Shown here: positions 16,204 to 23,353 of the stretch, one piece after another
Layout: each line of letters opens with the position of its first letter
How positions within the stretch are numbered: the stretch's first letter is position 1
DNA from: an uncultured Oscillospiraceae bacterium
GTDB taxonomy: Bacteria; Bacillota; Clostridia; Oscillospirales; Oscillospiraceae
Direction of reading: 5' to 3'
Length of the DNA stretch: 52,699 nucleotides
Assembly: GCA_947581795.1 (NCBI GenBank)
Contig: CANPVS010000016.1
Span: 1 to 52,699, forward strand
The notes under the pieces: generated by a model
The model's database searches: none
What the model was told of the DNA's origin: nothing
Seen by the model: only the letters and a program-made list of their open reading frames with translations
Translations under genes and position numbers: made by a program

Positions 16204-18345
16204 TTACGGTTTTTCCATCGGTTCTTTATACTCCAGGCAGAGCATGGTGATGTCGTCAAATTGGGGCGCGCTGCCCACGAAGGCGTCGATGTCCGCCTTC
16301 ACCGCCGGGAGAAGCACGTCCGGCGCGGCGTCCGCGTTCTTATTCAGCACCGCCTCCAGCCGCTCCATGCCGTACAGCTCGTTATTCCCGTTGGTGGCCT
16401 CCGTCACGCCGTCGGTGTACTGGAACAGCTTGTCGCCGGGCTCCATCTGCAGAGTGCCCATGCGGTACCGGGTCCCCTCCATGCCCGCCAGGACGAACCC
16501 GGCCCGTATCTTCTCCGGCGTATACTTCCCCTTCCGGCGGATGAAGGGCATCTCATGGCCGGCGTTCACGAAGTTGAACTGGCCGGTCTCCAGGTCCAGC
16601 ACACCCTCGAAGGCCGTGATGAACAGCTCCTCGCCGTTGCCCTCGCAGAGGAGGCGGTTGACCTCCATGAACACCTCGCCTAGGTCCCGGCCCGGGGTGG
16701 TGTGGTCCTTGATGAGGGTCTTGCCGATGACCATGAACAGGGCCGCGGGCACGCCCTTGCCGGACACGTCCGCCACCACCACGGCCAGGTGGCTGTCGTC
16801 CACCATGAAGAAGTCGTAGAAGTCGCCGCCCACCTCTTTGGCCGGGTTCATGGTGGCATAAATATCGAACTCCTTCCTGTCCGGGAAGGGGGGGAAGATG
16901 CAGGGCAGCATGGAGGCCTGGATGTGGGTGGCGATGTCCAGTTCCGCGCCGATGCGCTCCTTCTCCGCCGTCATGGCGGTCAGGTCGTGGATGTATTTGT
17001 CCAAAGACCCGGCCATGCCGTTGAAGGCCTCCGCCAGGTCGCCGATCTCGTCGTTTTGCCGCACGGCGGCCTGGTGGGTCAGGTCCCCGGCGCTGATGTG
17101 CTCCACATCCTCCCGCAGCTCCAGCAGGGGACCGGTGAGCCGCCGGGAGAAGGCGCCGCTCATGCCGACCACCGCCCCGATGATAACGATGAACACCGCG
17201 AGGGATATGAGCCCCGTCCGCTGGATACTGCTGTCCATGGTCTCGGCGGTGGCGCCGATGCGGGCGGTGATATCCGTGCGGATGCTCTCCGCCGGGGCCG
17301 TCACCATGTCTGCCGGCATGTGGATGGCCAGCGTCCAGCTGGCCGCGTCGATGGGGGCGTAGGCGTAATAGAGCCCGCCGGAGGTGGGCGCGACGCCCGC
17401 CTCGCCGCTCATGATGCTCTTAGCGGCCTCATAGGCGGGGCATTCCGGGTCCCGGACGTTCTCGAAGGTACCGTCGTACTCCATCTGGGGAGAGACGATG
17501 ATATATCCGGCCCCGTCCACCAAAAAGCCGTAGGAGCCCTCGCCGAAATCGATGTCCAGCACTGAGCGGGTCAGGTCCTCCACCATCATGTCCATGCACA
17601 CCACGCCGGCGAAGAGGCCATCCGCGTCATAGACGGGCGCGGCACAGGTGAGCATGAGCCCCCGGCCGAAGGTGTCCATATAGGGCACGGTGAAGATCAC
17701 GTCCCCGGCGTCCCGCGCCAACTGGTACCACACGGACTGCTCATAGCCGAAATAGTCCGGCGTCAGGTCGGAACGCTCGTCGTAATTGAGCATGAACCCG
17801 CTCTCAGTGCAGAGATAGATGGAGGCGATGTTCTCCGCGTCGCCGGTCATCACCGGCTGCCACAGGTGGACCAGGTTGGCCAGCAGGCCGATCTCCTCCT
17901 GGACGGCTGCCCGGTCCGTATCCTCGTCCCGCCATACCAGCTGCATGGTGTATGTATACTGGCTGGCCGCGTCCGGGGGCAGGACCTCCTTGGGCACGTA
18001 GGCCTCCGGCTCCTCGTAGAGCCGGTGGGCATAGAAGGCGAAATCCTTCACGTAAGACGCGTAGCGCTCCAGCTTCTCGTCCACCACGGCGGCCTCGCTC
18101 CGTACGCCCTTGTAGAGGTTCTGCTCCATCTGGTCCAGCAGGGCCTCGCCGCCGGCGGCCGCCGCGCTCTCGCCCAGGTCCCGGCTGTCCCGCTGGACCG
18201 TGTCCCGCAGGGCGAACAGGCTCCCGGCCCACAGCACGCCCGTGACCACCAGAGCCGCCACACACAGCAAGAGCACCATCCGCTGCACCTGGCGGCGGAT
18301 GGGCCTGCGCTTCCTGTTCTGTTTTTGCATATCGCTGTTCGTCAT
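16204..18345 (-). CDS. Membrane PP2C phosphatase with Cache and HAMP domains (RsbU/SpoIIE type)
   Basis: A 713-residue sensor phosphatase. An N-terminal membrane helix (MVLLLCVAALVVTGVLWAGS) is followed by an extracytoplasmic double-Cache region (about 50-375), a second helix (ISLAVFIVIIGAVVGMSG), a HAMP linker, and a SpoIIE/PP2C domain from about 475. Metal motifs are EVGGDFYDFF, VADVSGKGVPAALFM and FDDITMLCLEY. RsbU-like enzymes dephosphorylate STAS proteins in answer to a signal, and two STAS proteins follow in the same operon, so they are the likely substrates. No RsbW-type kinase is in the window. The ATG has AAAGGTGAC upstream. Confidence 0.88.
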   Translation of the reverse strand: MTNSDMQKQNRKRRPIRRQVQRMVLLLCVAALVVTGVLWAGSLFALRDTVQRDSRDLGESAAAAGGEALLDQMEQNLYKGVRSEAAVVDEKLERYASYVKDFAFYAHRLYEEPEAYVPKEVLPPDAASQYTYTMQLVWRDEDTDRAAVQEEIGLLANLVHLWQPVMTGDAENIASIYLCTESGFMLNYDERSDLTPDYFGYEQSVWYQLARDAGDVIFTVPYMDTFGRGLMLTCAAPVYDADGLFAGVVCMDMMVEDLTRSVLDIDFGEGSYGFLVDGAGYIIVSPQMEYDGTFENVRDPECPAYEAAKSIMSGEAGVAPTSGGLYYAYAPIDAASWTLAIHMPADMVTAPAESIRTDITARIGATAETMDSSIQRTGLISLAVFIVIIGAVVGMSGAFSRRLTGPLLELREDVEHISAGDLTHQAAVRQNDEIGDLAEAFNGMAGSLDKYIHDLTAMTAEKERIGAELDIATHIQASMLPCIFPPFPDRKEFDIYATMNPAKEVGGDFYDFFMVDDSHLAVVVADVSGKGVPAALFMVIGKTLIKDHTTPGRDLGEVFMEVNRLLCEGNGEELFITAFEGVLDLETGQFNFVNAGHEMPFIRRKGKYTPEKIRAGFVLAGMEGTRYRMGTLQMEPGDKLFQYTDGVTEATNGNNELYGMERLEAVLNKNADAAPDVLLPAVKADIDAFVGSAPQFDDITMLCLEYKEPMEKP

Positions 18346-18466
18346 TGAGTCACCTTTGATTTATTGAGAAATGTGTGATAAAATAACGGCTGTGACCCCG
18401 GCTCGTGCCGGAACCACACGACATGATACCACAATTTTATTCCAGGGAAAAAGGGGGGAGCGGGCC

Positions 18467-19186
18467 ATGTATGAGGTCATCATCTGCGACGACGACAACG
18501 CCTTCGCGTCGGAGCTTTCGTCTACCCTGTCCCGGTCCTTCGGGAAACGGGACGCGGCCTGCCATGTCACCTATTATCCCGAGCCTGCCCAGATGCTGTC
18601 CGCGCTGGAGCGGGGGGATCGGTGCGATCTGCTGTTCCAGGACATCCTCTTCGGGGAGGAGAAGGGCATCCGCTTCGCAAAGCTTTTGCGGGAGCGGGAC
18701 TGGGACATGGATCTGGTGCTCATGTCCAGCAGCGAGCGATACGCCGTGGCGGGCTATGACGTCCGGCCGCTCCACTATCTGCTGAAGCCCCTGCGCCAGC
18801 CCCAGCTGGAGGACGTGCTGGACCTGTTTCTGGAGCGGCACGCGCCCCACATACTGTCCATCTCCACCCCCCAGGGGATGGTGCGCCTTCCCGTGGCGGA
18901 CGTCCTCTATTTCGAGATATACAGCCACGTGGTGAGGCTCCGCCGCCGGGACGGCAGCGAGAGCTCCTGGCGGGGCACGCTCCAGGACCTGGAACCGCAG
19001 CTGCCCATCGGGCAGTTTGTCCGGGTGCACCGCAGCTATCTTGTGAATCTGGAGCACATTGCCGTGCTGGGCAGGGACGGACTGCGCCTGACCTCCGGGG
19101 ACATGGTGCCCATGGGCCGGGCCGACTACGCCGACGTCCAAATGGGACTGGCCGCCTTCGACAGGCGGCGGCATCCCTTTGTCTGA
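18467..19186 (+). CDS. LytTR-family response regulator
   Basis: A 239-residue AgrA/LytR-type regulator. The receiver domain holds the acidic pocket ICDDDN, phospho-acceptor Asp59 in LLFQDILFG, and Lys107 in YLLKPL. The LytTR DNA-binding domain (about 135-235) shows VLYFEIYSHVVRLRRRDG, the GTLQDLEPQL segment and VRVHRSYLVNLEHI. The ATG at 18467 has GGGGGGAGC upstream; an upstream frame extension is non-coding. It ends 3 bases from the convergent histidine kinase end, so the two genes are tail to tail, not an operon. It probably regulates the adjacent double-glycine peptide genes. Confidence 0.9.
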   Translation: MYEVIICDDDNAFASELSSTLSRSFGKRDAACHVTYYPEPAQMLSALERGDRCDLLFQDILFGEEKGIRFAKLLRERDWDMDLVLMSSSERYAVAGYDVRPLHYLLKPLRQPQLEDVLDLFLERHAPHILSISTPQGMVRLPVADVLYFEIYSHVVRLRRRDGSESSWRGTLQDLEPQLPIGQFVRVHRSYLVNLEHIAVLGRDGLRLTSGDMVPMGRADYADVQMGLAAFDRRRHPFV

Positions 19187-19189
19187 AGG

Positions 19190-21091
19190 TCAAAGACGCT
19201 CCAGACAGAAGTCGCTGGTCACAGAAAATCCATTCGGCGTCCGCTCCAGGAGCAGGGCGCTGTTGTATTTTTCCGCCACGGCGCGCATGGCCGCAAGGCC
19301 GTAGCCGTGGCCTTCCCGCTGCTGGGGCTCCTCTTCGTCCGGGCGGCTGTTGACGCACTGGACGCAGAGGAAATTCCCCCGCAGGTGCATATCCACCCAT
19401 ATGTACCGCCGCTGATCCGGGCCCATCCGGCGGCAGGCCTCCAGGGCGTTTTGGAGCATGTTGCTCAAAAACACGCTCAGGTCCTCGTCGGCGATGTTCA
19501 GTTCCTGGGGCACGTTCAGGTGGTGCTCCACCTGGATGCCCTGGGCGGCCGCCTGGTCCAGAAAGCTCCCGGCGATCATGTCCACCAGGATATTCTGGCA
19601 GTAGCGCCCGCCGGGCACATGGGCCAGGTCGTCGGCCACGGCGTCCACATACCGCCGGGCGCGCCCCACGTCCCCGTCGGCCAGGATGGCGGACAGGGCC
19701 AGCATGTGGTGGCGCATCTCGTGGTGCAGGGCGCGGGTGTCGTCCTCTGAGGCCAGCAGCCGCTCATACCCGGCCATGGTCTGGCGCTCCCGCTCCCGGA
19801 GCACATCCATGGTCCGGCGGGTCGCCAACGTCCGGCGGACGGCCTCCGAGATCACCACGAGCACGGCCATCCAGGAGATGACGGCGTTGAACATGCTCAC
19901 CCAGGACCAGCAGTTGCCGTCCAGCAGGCTCAGCCACAGCTCGTCCCGGAAATAGCCGACGGCGTCGCCGTCCCAGGCCCGGATCCGGTCCAGCATGTAG
20001 ACCGCCGTAAATCCGGCGGCGATGAGCCCATAGGTCAGCATGCGCTTTTTCTCCAGCCTCGTGCGCTCCTTCCACCGCAGGCCGTCCACGGCCAACGCCG
20101 CCGTCACCACGACGAGCACCGCCAGCGTCTCCGGCCCGACGAGCACCGCGATCCCCTCGGGCAGGCACAGTTCCCGCACGCTCTCGAAGACCGCCCAGGC
20201 CACCACAGCGGCGCACAGGGGCCACTTCCACCGGCTCTTCATCCGCAGGACCAGATAGAGGTACAGCGGCGCCATATACACCACGCTCACGAACCGCAGG
20301 TCCAGCCGCTCCGTCAGGATGCTGTAATACCCGACGGTGGAACTGTAGGCCTCCATCAAAAACAGCATCAGGAAGTAAAGGCATAAAAGCAGCGTCCGGC
20401 CGTCCCCGTTGCGGTTATAAGCGTCTACCAGGAACACCGCCGCCATCAGCACCGCCAAAAGCGCATAGACCGTCATAGCGGTGTTATTCCGCACCGTGGA
20501 CACGACGGAGGTCGCAATCAGCCCTGAGTCATCGTTTCCCAGATAGGGATACTCCGGCGTTCCCACCTCTCCCTCCGGGAAGTAGGTGGTGACGGCCAGT
20601 TCTTTGCCCAGATAGTCCGCGGGCAGGCTCATGCGCGTGGAGCGCACCGTCCAGTCCTGATGCTGCCGCCCGACGCGGGCCCACTGCTCTTCGCCGGGGT
20701 GGACGAAGCCGTCCCCGTCCCGGACAAGGTCCGGGAAGTCCGTGTAGAGCAGGAACCCGTCCAGGACCACCTCCACGCCGTTCTGATAACTCATCCACTC
20801 CAGCTCCGCCTGGGGGATATCTTCCGTCATGGTCCGGGTGATGCGCACGGCCCGGGTATCCTCCGGCAGCTGGAGATAGAACCCGTCCTCAAACACCGGC
20901 TCATAGGGGCGCACGCCGTCGTCCGTCAGCACCTCATAGCGCCAGCCGAAGCGCCGTTCCTCCGTGTCGCCCAGGGACAGGTCCGTCTTTTCCGTCACGC
21001 TGAGAAGGGAGAACACGACGAGTATCAGCGCCGCCACCGCCACCAGAATGGCCGCGCCGGGCAAATACCGCCGCTTGGAATCGTCTTTCAT
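19190..21091 (-). CDS. GHKL histidine kinase with 7TM sensor (7TMR-DISM-like)
   Basis: A 633-residue membrane kinase. An N-terminal helix leads to an extracytoplasmic domain (about 35-200), then seven hydrophobic segments (about 205-425), a coiled linker and the kinase core. The phospho-acceptor region is LHHEMRHHMLALSAIL; the ATP site has FLSNMLQNALEAC (N box) and GHGYGLAAMRAV (G box). The core is of the HPK10/AgrC kind that pairs with LytTR regulators; the only such regulator here is the convergent gene. It lies 66 bases after the last double-glycine peptide gene on the same strand with no clear terminator between, so it is likely co-transcribed with the peptides it may sense. Confidence 0.88.
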   Translation of the reverse strand: MKDDSKRRYLPGAAILVAVAALILVVFSLLSVTEKTDLSLGDTEERRFGWRYEVLTDDGVRPYEPVFEDGFYLQLPEDTRAVRITRTMTEDIPQAELEWMSYQNGVEVVLDGFLLYTDFPDLVRDGDGFVHPGEEQWARVGRQHQDWTVRSTRMSLPADYLGKELAVTTYFPEGEVGTPEYPYLGNDDSGLIATSVVSTVRNNTAMTVYALLAVLMAAVFLVDAYNRNGDGRTLLLCLYFLMLFLMEAYSSTVGYYSILTERLDLRFVSVVYMAPLYLYLVLRMKSRWKWPLCAAVVAWAVFESVRELCLPEGIAVLVGPETLAVLVVVTAALAVDGLRWKERTRLEKKRMLTYGLIAAGFTAVYMLDRIRAWDGDAVGYFRDELWLSLLDGNCWSWVSMFNAVISWMAVLVVISEAVRRTLATRRTMDVLRERERQTMAGYERLLASEDDTRALHHEMRHHMLALSAILADGDVGRARRYVDAVADDLAHVPGGRYCQNILVDMIAGSFLDQAAAQGIQVEHHLNVPQELNIADEDLSVFLSNMLQNALEACRRMGPDQRRYIWVDMHLRGNFLCVQCVNSRPDEEEPQQREGHGYGLAAMRAVAEKYNSALLLERTPNGFSVTSDFCLERL

Positions 21092-21157
21092 CCCTGTCCT
21101 CCCTTGCCAACTGTTCCCCCGGCCACCCCCGGGGGGATCTTTTTCTCTGCCGCCGGC

Positions 21158-21388
21158 TCACGGCCGGCGCTTGCAGCGGGTATCCACCGGACCGCATGCG
21201 GACCATTCCATCAGCAGCCGGTTATATTCCTCCGTGCACATCCCGTAATGGAGCCGGAGGTGCCTTCCGGGGCAGGTGTCGCACCGGTTGGTCCAGACGA
21301 AGTCCTCTGCCAGCGCGGCGAAGCTCTGCCCGCCCGCGCCGCCGCTGACGGCCCGCAGCTCTTCCTCACGCTGGATCTGTTCGCCCAT
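21158..21388 (-). CDS. Double-glycine-leader cysteine-rich peptide, copy 5
   Basis: A 76-residue precursor-like peptide. The leader ends EELRAVSGG at residue 17; the core starts AGGQSFAALAEDFVWTNRC and has five cysteines, beginning with C-x2-C. The VWTNRC segment aligns with the two-hydrophobic-x3-Cys pattern of the other copies, but the third Cys comes later (11 residues after the second, not 6), so this is the most divergent member. AGAGGTGG lies upstream of the ATG. Last peptide gene before the histidine kinase. A secreted signal or bacteriocin-like role is inferred from the leader type only. Confidence 0.7.
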   Translation of the reverse strand: MGEQIQREEELRAVSGGAGGQSFAALAEDFVWTNRCDTCPGRHLRLHYGMCTEEYNRLLMEWSACGPVDTRCKRRP

Positions 21389-21437
21389 TTTTCCACCTCT
21401 TATCCGTTGATCTGTCTGTTCTGCCCCGCAGCTCTTT

Positions 21438-21662
21438 TTACAGGATTTCCTTGCCCTTGGGGCACGCGACTTCCACCTCGCCGCCCGCCGCGAACTTCGG
21501 TTTCAGCTCCTCGAGATACGCCCAGCATTCAACGCTGCGGTCTCCGCAGCCAACGCAGTGCTGCATGATGAGGGGAAACACCCCGGCGGAGTCCACCTTC
21601 ACGCCGCCGCTCACGCCCTCCAGCGCGTTCATGTCCAGTTCCTTGCTGTTGATGTTGTTCAT
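21438..21662 (-). CDS. Double-glycine-leader cysteine-rich peptide, copy 4
   Basis: A 74-residue peptide. The leader MNNINSKELDMNALEGVSGG ends at residue 20 in the double glycine. The core runs VKVDSAGVFPLIMQHC and has C-x2-C-x6-C-W-A-Y, then a fourth Cys in ACPKGKEIL at the end. This is the same four-cysteine plan as copies 1-3. The leader matches class II bacteriocin and Nif11-type leaders that C39 peptidases cut after GG. The ATG has AAAGGAAAAAG upstream. It lies between copies 6 and 5 in the operon. Confidence 0.75.
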   Translation of the reverse strand: MNNINSKELDMNALEGVSGGVKVDSAGVFPLIMQHCVGCGDRSVECWAYLEELKPKFAAGGEVEVACPKGKEIL

Positions 21663-21699
21663 GGTCTTTTTCCTTTCTTTTATGTTAGTTTATTTGGTC

Positions 21700-21921
21700 T
21701 CACAGGCTGCAGGCGACGAGCCTTCCCTTCCTGACATTGAAGGTGCTCATGCACTTCCTATTGGGGCAGGTCACGGACATATCCCGGGTGCTGGCGTAGA
21801 TCACCGCGCCGCAGTTGGGGCACTTGTACGTGACGGCGCCGGTGGCCGTGGGCGAGGGGTCCGCGGGCCCGACGGCCCCGCCGGTCACATTGTCCAGTTC
21901 CATATCGTCGATCTCAAACAT
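21700..21921 (-). CDS. Double-glycine-leader peptide with zinc-ribbon core, copy 6
   Basis: A 73-residue peptide, MFEIDDMELDNVTGG then AVGPADPSPTATG and a compact ribbon KCPNCG ... TCPNRKC with a C-terminal Cys. The core differs from copies 1-4 and looks like a zinc ribbon with two C-x2-C-type knuckles. The whole start region (ribosome site, ATG and first six codons) is exactly duplicated in tandem, so a second in-frame start at 21954 would add 11 residues (MFEIDDKGETT); the inner start gives a leader length like the others. The product may be a metal-binding secreted peptide, but this is unproven. Confidence 0.68.
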   Translation of the reverse strand: MFEIDDMELDNVTGGAVGPADPSPTATGAVTYKCPNCGAVIYASTRDMSVTCPNRKCMSTFNVRKGRLVACSL

Positions 21922-21969
21922 TGTCGTTTCTCCTTTATCGTCGATCTCAAACATTGTCGTTTCTCCTTT
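21904..21969 (-). repeat. Tandem 33-base duplication of ribosome site and start codon
   Basis: Two identical 33-base copies, 21904-21936 and 21937-21969, each holding AAAGGAGAAACG, ATG and the codons for FEIDD. The unit is a multiple of three, so both starts share a frame. Confidence 0.92.
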
Positions 21970-21981
21970 TCTGTTTTATCC

Positions 21982-22213
21982 CTAGCCGACCTTAATCATT
22001 CTCGTATTGCAGTGATCAATAACGGCGCAGCACGGGCACCACGGCGCGGTGGAACCTTCGATCCTCGCCGTCGGAAAGCCACGATACTCATAGCCGCAAT
22101 TGGGGCAGCGATACAGAAACGTCCCATTGGCGGCGCCGCCGGTCACTACGTCCAGGACGTCATCCTCCAGTTCAGGGGTTACCCCCCCGCGGGGTTTTCT
22201 TCTCGTCAGTCAT
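21982..22213 (-). pseudogene. Frameshifted double-glycine-leader peptide with zinc-ribbon core, copy 7
   Basis: The ATG at 22213 reads MTDEKKTPRGGNP and stops. In the next frame the sequence continues TPELEDDVLDVVTGG, then AANGTFLYRCPNCGYEYRG, a second cluster WCPCCAVIDHC and a stop at 21982. Removing one base from the run of seven C (plus strand 22182-22188) joins the two into a complete precursor of about 76 residues. The leader end VVTGG and the CPNCG core match copy 6. Either the gene is broken, the run is misread, or the tract slips as a phase-variable switch. The start overlaps no gene; GAGG is 8-9 bases upstream. Confidence 0.7.
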
Positions 22214-22226
22214 CACGATCCATACC

Positions 22227-22415
22227 TCACTTTTTCAGCTTTTCCAGCTGTTCCTCGTCCGCGTAGACGCTCACCTCGCCGCAGACGGGGCACAGCGCCG
22301 CCTTGGGGTAGACGGCCTTCCCGCCCAGGCCCTTGCGCCGTATCACGTTGCCGCCCGAGCCGGTGAATGTGAAGCCCTCTTCCATCTCCGCGCCGCAGCG
22401 CACACATTTTCTCAT
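22227..22415 (-). CDS. Small zinc-ribbon protein within the peptide operon
   Basis: A 62-residue protein with two C-x2-C knuckles: MRKCVRCGAEMEEGF at the start and ALCPVCGEVSVYA later. This is the pattern of small DUF6487-like zinc ribbons. It has no double-glycine leader, unlike the seven genes around it, so it may act inside the cell. The ATG has AAGGAGG at good distance. It lies between peptide copies 3 and 7, with 11 to 25 bases separating it from each neighbour, so it is part of the same transcript. A role as regulator or immunity protein is only a guess. Confidence 0.75.
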   Translation of the reverse strand: MRKCVRCGAEMEEGFTFTGSGGNVIRRKGLGGKAVYPKAALCPVCGEVSVYADEEQLEKLKK

Positions 22416-22440
22416 GGCGTTTTCCTCCTTGTCCGCGTTG

Positions 22441-22677
22441 TCATTTGGGGACGATCCAGGGGCAGCCCGGCTTGTCCTTGAACACATAATACATCGCCGT
22501 CGTATCGAAGGGGTCGCCGCTGGGATAGGAACACTCCGTGTTGCATCTTGAGCAGCGGCTGCAATAGGCGTCGATAAAGGGCACGCGGAAGATCTCGGCC
22601 GCCTGGAGATCATCGGCGGATATCCCGCCGGTGATCTTTTCCAGGGTCTTCTCGTCCAGCTTCATTTCATCGTTCAT
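22441..22677 (-). CDS. Double-glycine-leader cysteine-rich peptide, copy 3
   Basis: A 78-residue peptide with the leader MNDEMKLDEKTLEKITGG ending at residue 18. The core begins ISADDLQAAEIFRVPFIDAY and holds C-x2-C-x2-C-x3-C-S-Y and a fifth Cys in GCPWIVPK. Ignoring the extra internal Cys, spacing is C-x2-C-x6-C as in copies 1 and 4. FIDAYC aligns with FITHNC of copy 1 and FFHANC of copy 2. CAGGAGAATC lies upstream of the ATG. Net charge is near neutral, unlike typical cationic bacteriocins. No known RiPP class is recognised. Confidence 0.75.
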   Translation of the reverse strand: MNDEMKLDEKTLEKITGGISADDLQAAEIFRVPFIDAYCSRCSRCNTECSYPSGDPFDTTAMYYVFKDKPGCPWIVPK

Positions 22678-22703
22678 GGTATGATTCTCCTGATTTTTGA
22701 TAT

Positions 22704-22931
22704 TTAAGGGTCAAGATATTTTCCGAAACACACCGCGTCCGGCCTGCTGCCCAGCAATTCAAAGGCATGTTCAAAACTTCCATAGACACAGTCCGCGGTC
22801 AAACGGCAGCAGAGGCAGTTGGCATGGAAAAATGTAAAAAATGGATCGTCATGCTCTTCCAGACCGCCAGATACGGCCTTCACGGTCTCGTCGCTCAGCG
22901 TCTTTTCCTCGCTCACGGGGTGCTCCTCCAT
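22704..22931 (-). CDS. Double-glycine-leader cysteine-rich peptide, copy 2
   Basis: A 75-residue peptide. The leader ends SDETVKAVSGG at residue 23. The core is LEEHDDPFFTFFHAN, then C-x-C-C-x5-C-V-Y and a last Cys in VCFGKYLDP. Spacing between the first C-x2-C pair and the next Cys is five rather than six. Its ATG comes 1 base after the copy 1 stop and has no separate strong ribosome site, so the two are translationally coupled. The acidic core and paired aromatics before the first Cys are shared with copy 1. Confidence 0.75.
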   Translation of the reverse strand: MEEHPVSEEKTLSDETVKAVSGGLEEHDDPFFTFFHANCLCCRLTADCVYGSFEHAFELLGSRPDAVCFGKYLDP

Positions 22932-22932
22932 T

Positions 22933-23157
22933 TTATTTCGGCCGATGGGGGCAGGGCGTTTTTTTGTCGTGCTTCACTTCCTCATAGACCAGGCTCGGGT
23001 CGAGGGCATAGGGACAGTCGGCGTCGGCCAGCGCGCAGCCGGGACAGTTGTGCGTGATGAAGTACGCCATAAACTCAGCGTACAGCATGGCGTCGTTCAT
23101 CGCCCCGCCGGCGACGCCCTCCAGTTCCTTTTCGTTCAGGATCTCTTTGTCGTTCAT
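22933..23157 (-). CDS. Double-glycine-leader cysteine-rich peptide, copy 1
   Basis: A 74-residue peptide and the first gene of the operon. The leader MNDKEILNEKELEGVAGG ends at residue 18 and is the closest to the textbook L-x-x-V-x-GG bacteriocin leader. The core AMNDAMLYAEFMAYFITHN is followed by C-P-G-C-A-L-A-D-A-D-C-P-Y and a final PCPHRPK, giving four cysteines. GAGGGGG lies before the ATG, and a sigma-A-type promoter is 34 bases upstream. Export would need a C39-peptidase ABC transporter, none of which is in this window. Confidence 0.78.
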   Translation of the reverse strand: MNDKEILNEKELEGVAGGAMNDAMLYAEFMAYFITHNCPGCALADADCPYALDPSLVYEEVKHDKKTPCPHRPK

Positions 23158-23190
23158 GGTGTGTTCCCCCTCAATACAATTTTACGATAC

Positions 23191-23219
23191 CATACTAACG
23201 GAATTACGGGCGGCCGTCA
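23191..23219 (-). promoter_or_regulatory. Promoter of the peptide-kinase operon
   Basis: Minus strand TTGACG (23219-23214) and TAGTAT (23196-23191) with a 17-base spacer. Upstream lies an imperfect repeat of CGAGTCG/CGATTCGAG, which could be an operator. No standard LytTR direct repeat is clear. Confidence 0.55.
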
Positions 23220-23282
23220 ACCGCTCTGTCTCGAATCGACAAAAACACGACTCGAATTGCATCCCAAAGGGGCTTTTTGGCC

Positions 23283-23310
23283 TTGCATTCGGAAAAAGAC
23301 ATGCTACAAT
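23283..23310 (+). promoter_or_regulatory. Promoter of tcdA
   Basis: TTGCAT (23283-23288) and TACAAT (23305-23310), 16-base spacer, with an extended TGC before the -10. The direct repeat GTGAGCAA follows at 23311 and 23321. Confidence 0.55.
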
Positions 23311-23353
23311 GTGAGCAAGTGTGAGCAAGATTTTGAAAAAGGAGGGGAGCGGT

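Noticed and set aside
23158-23260. LytTR binding sites ahead of the peptide operon
   Set aside because: No pair of 9-base direct repeats with 12-13 base spacing was seen; only a loose CGAGTCG/CGATTCGAG similarity.
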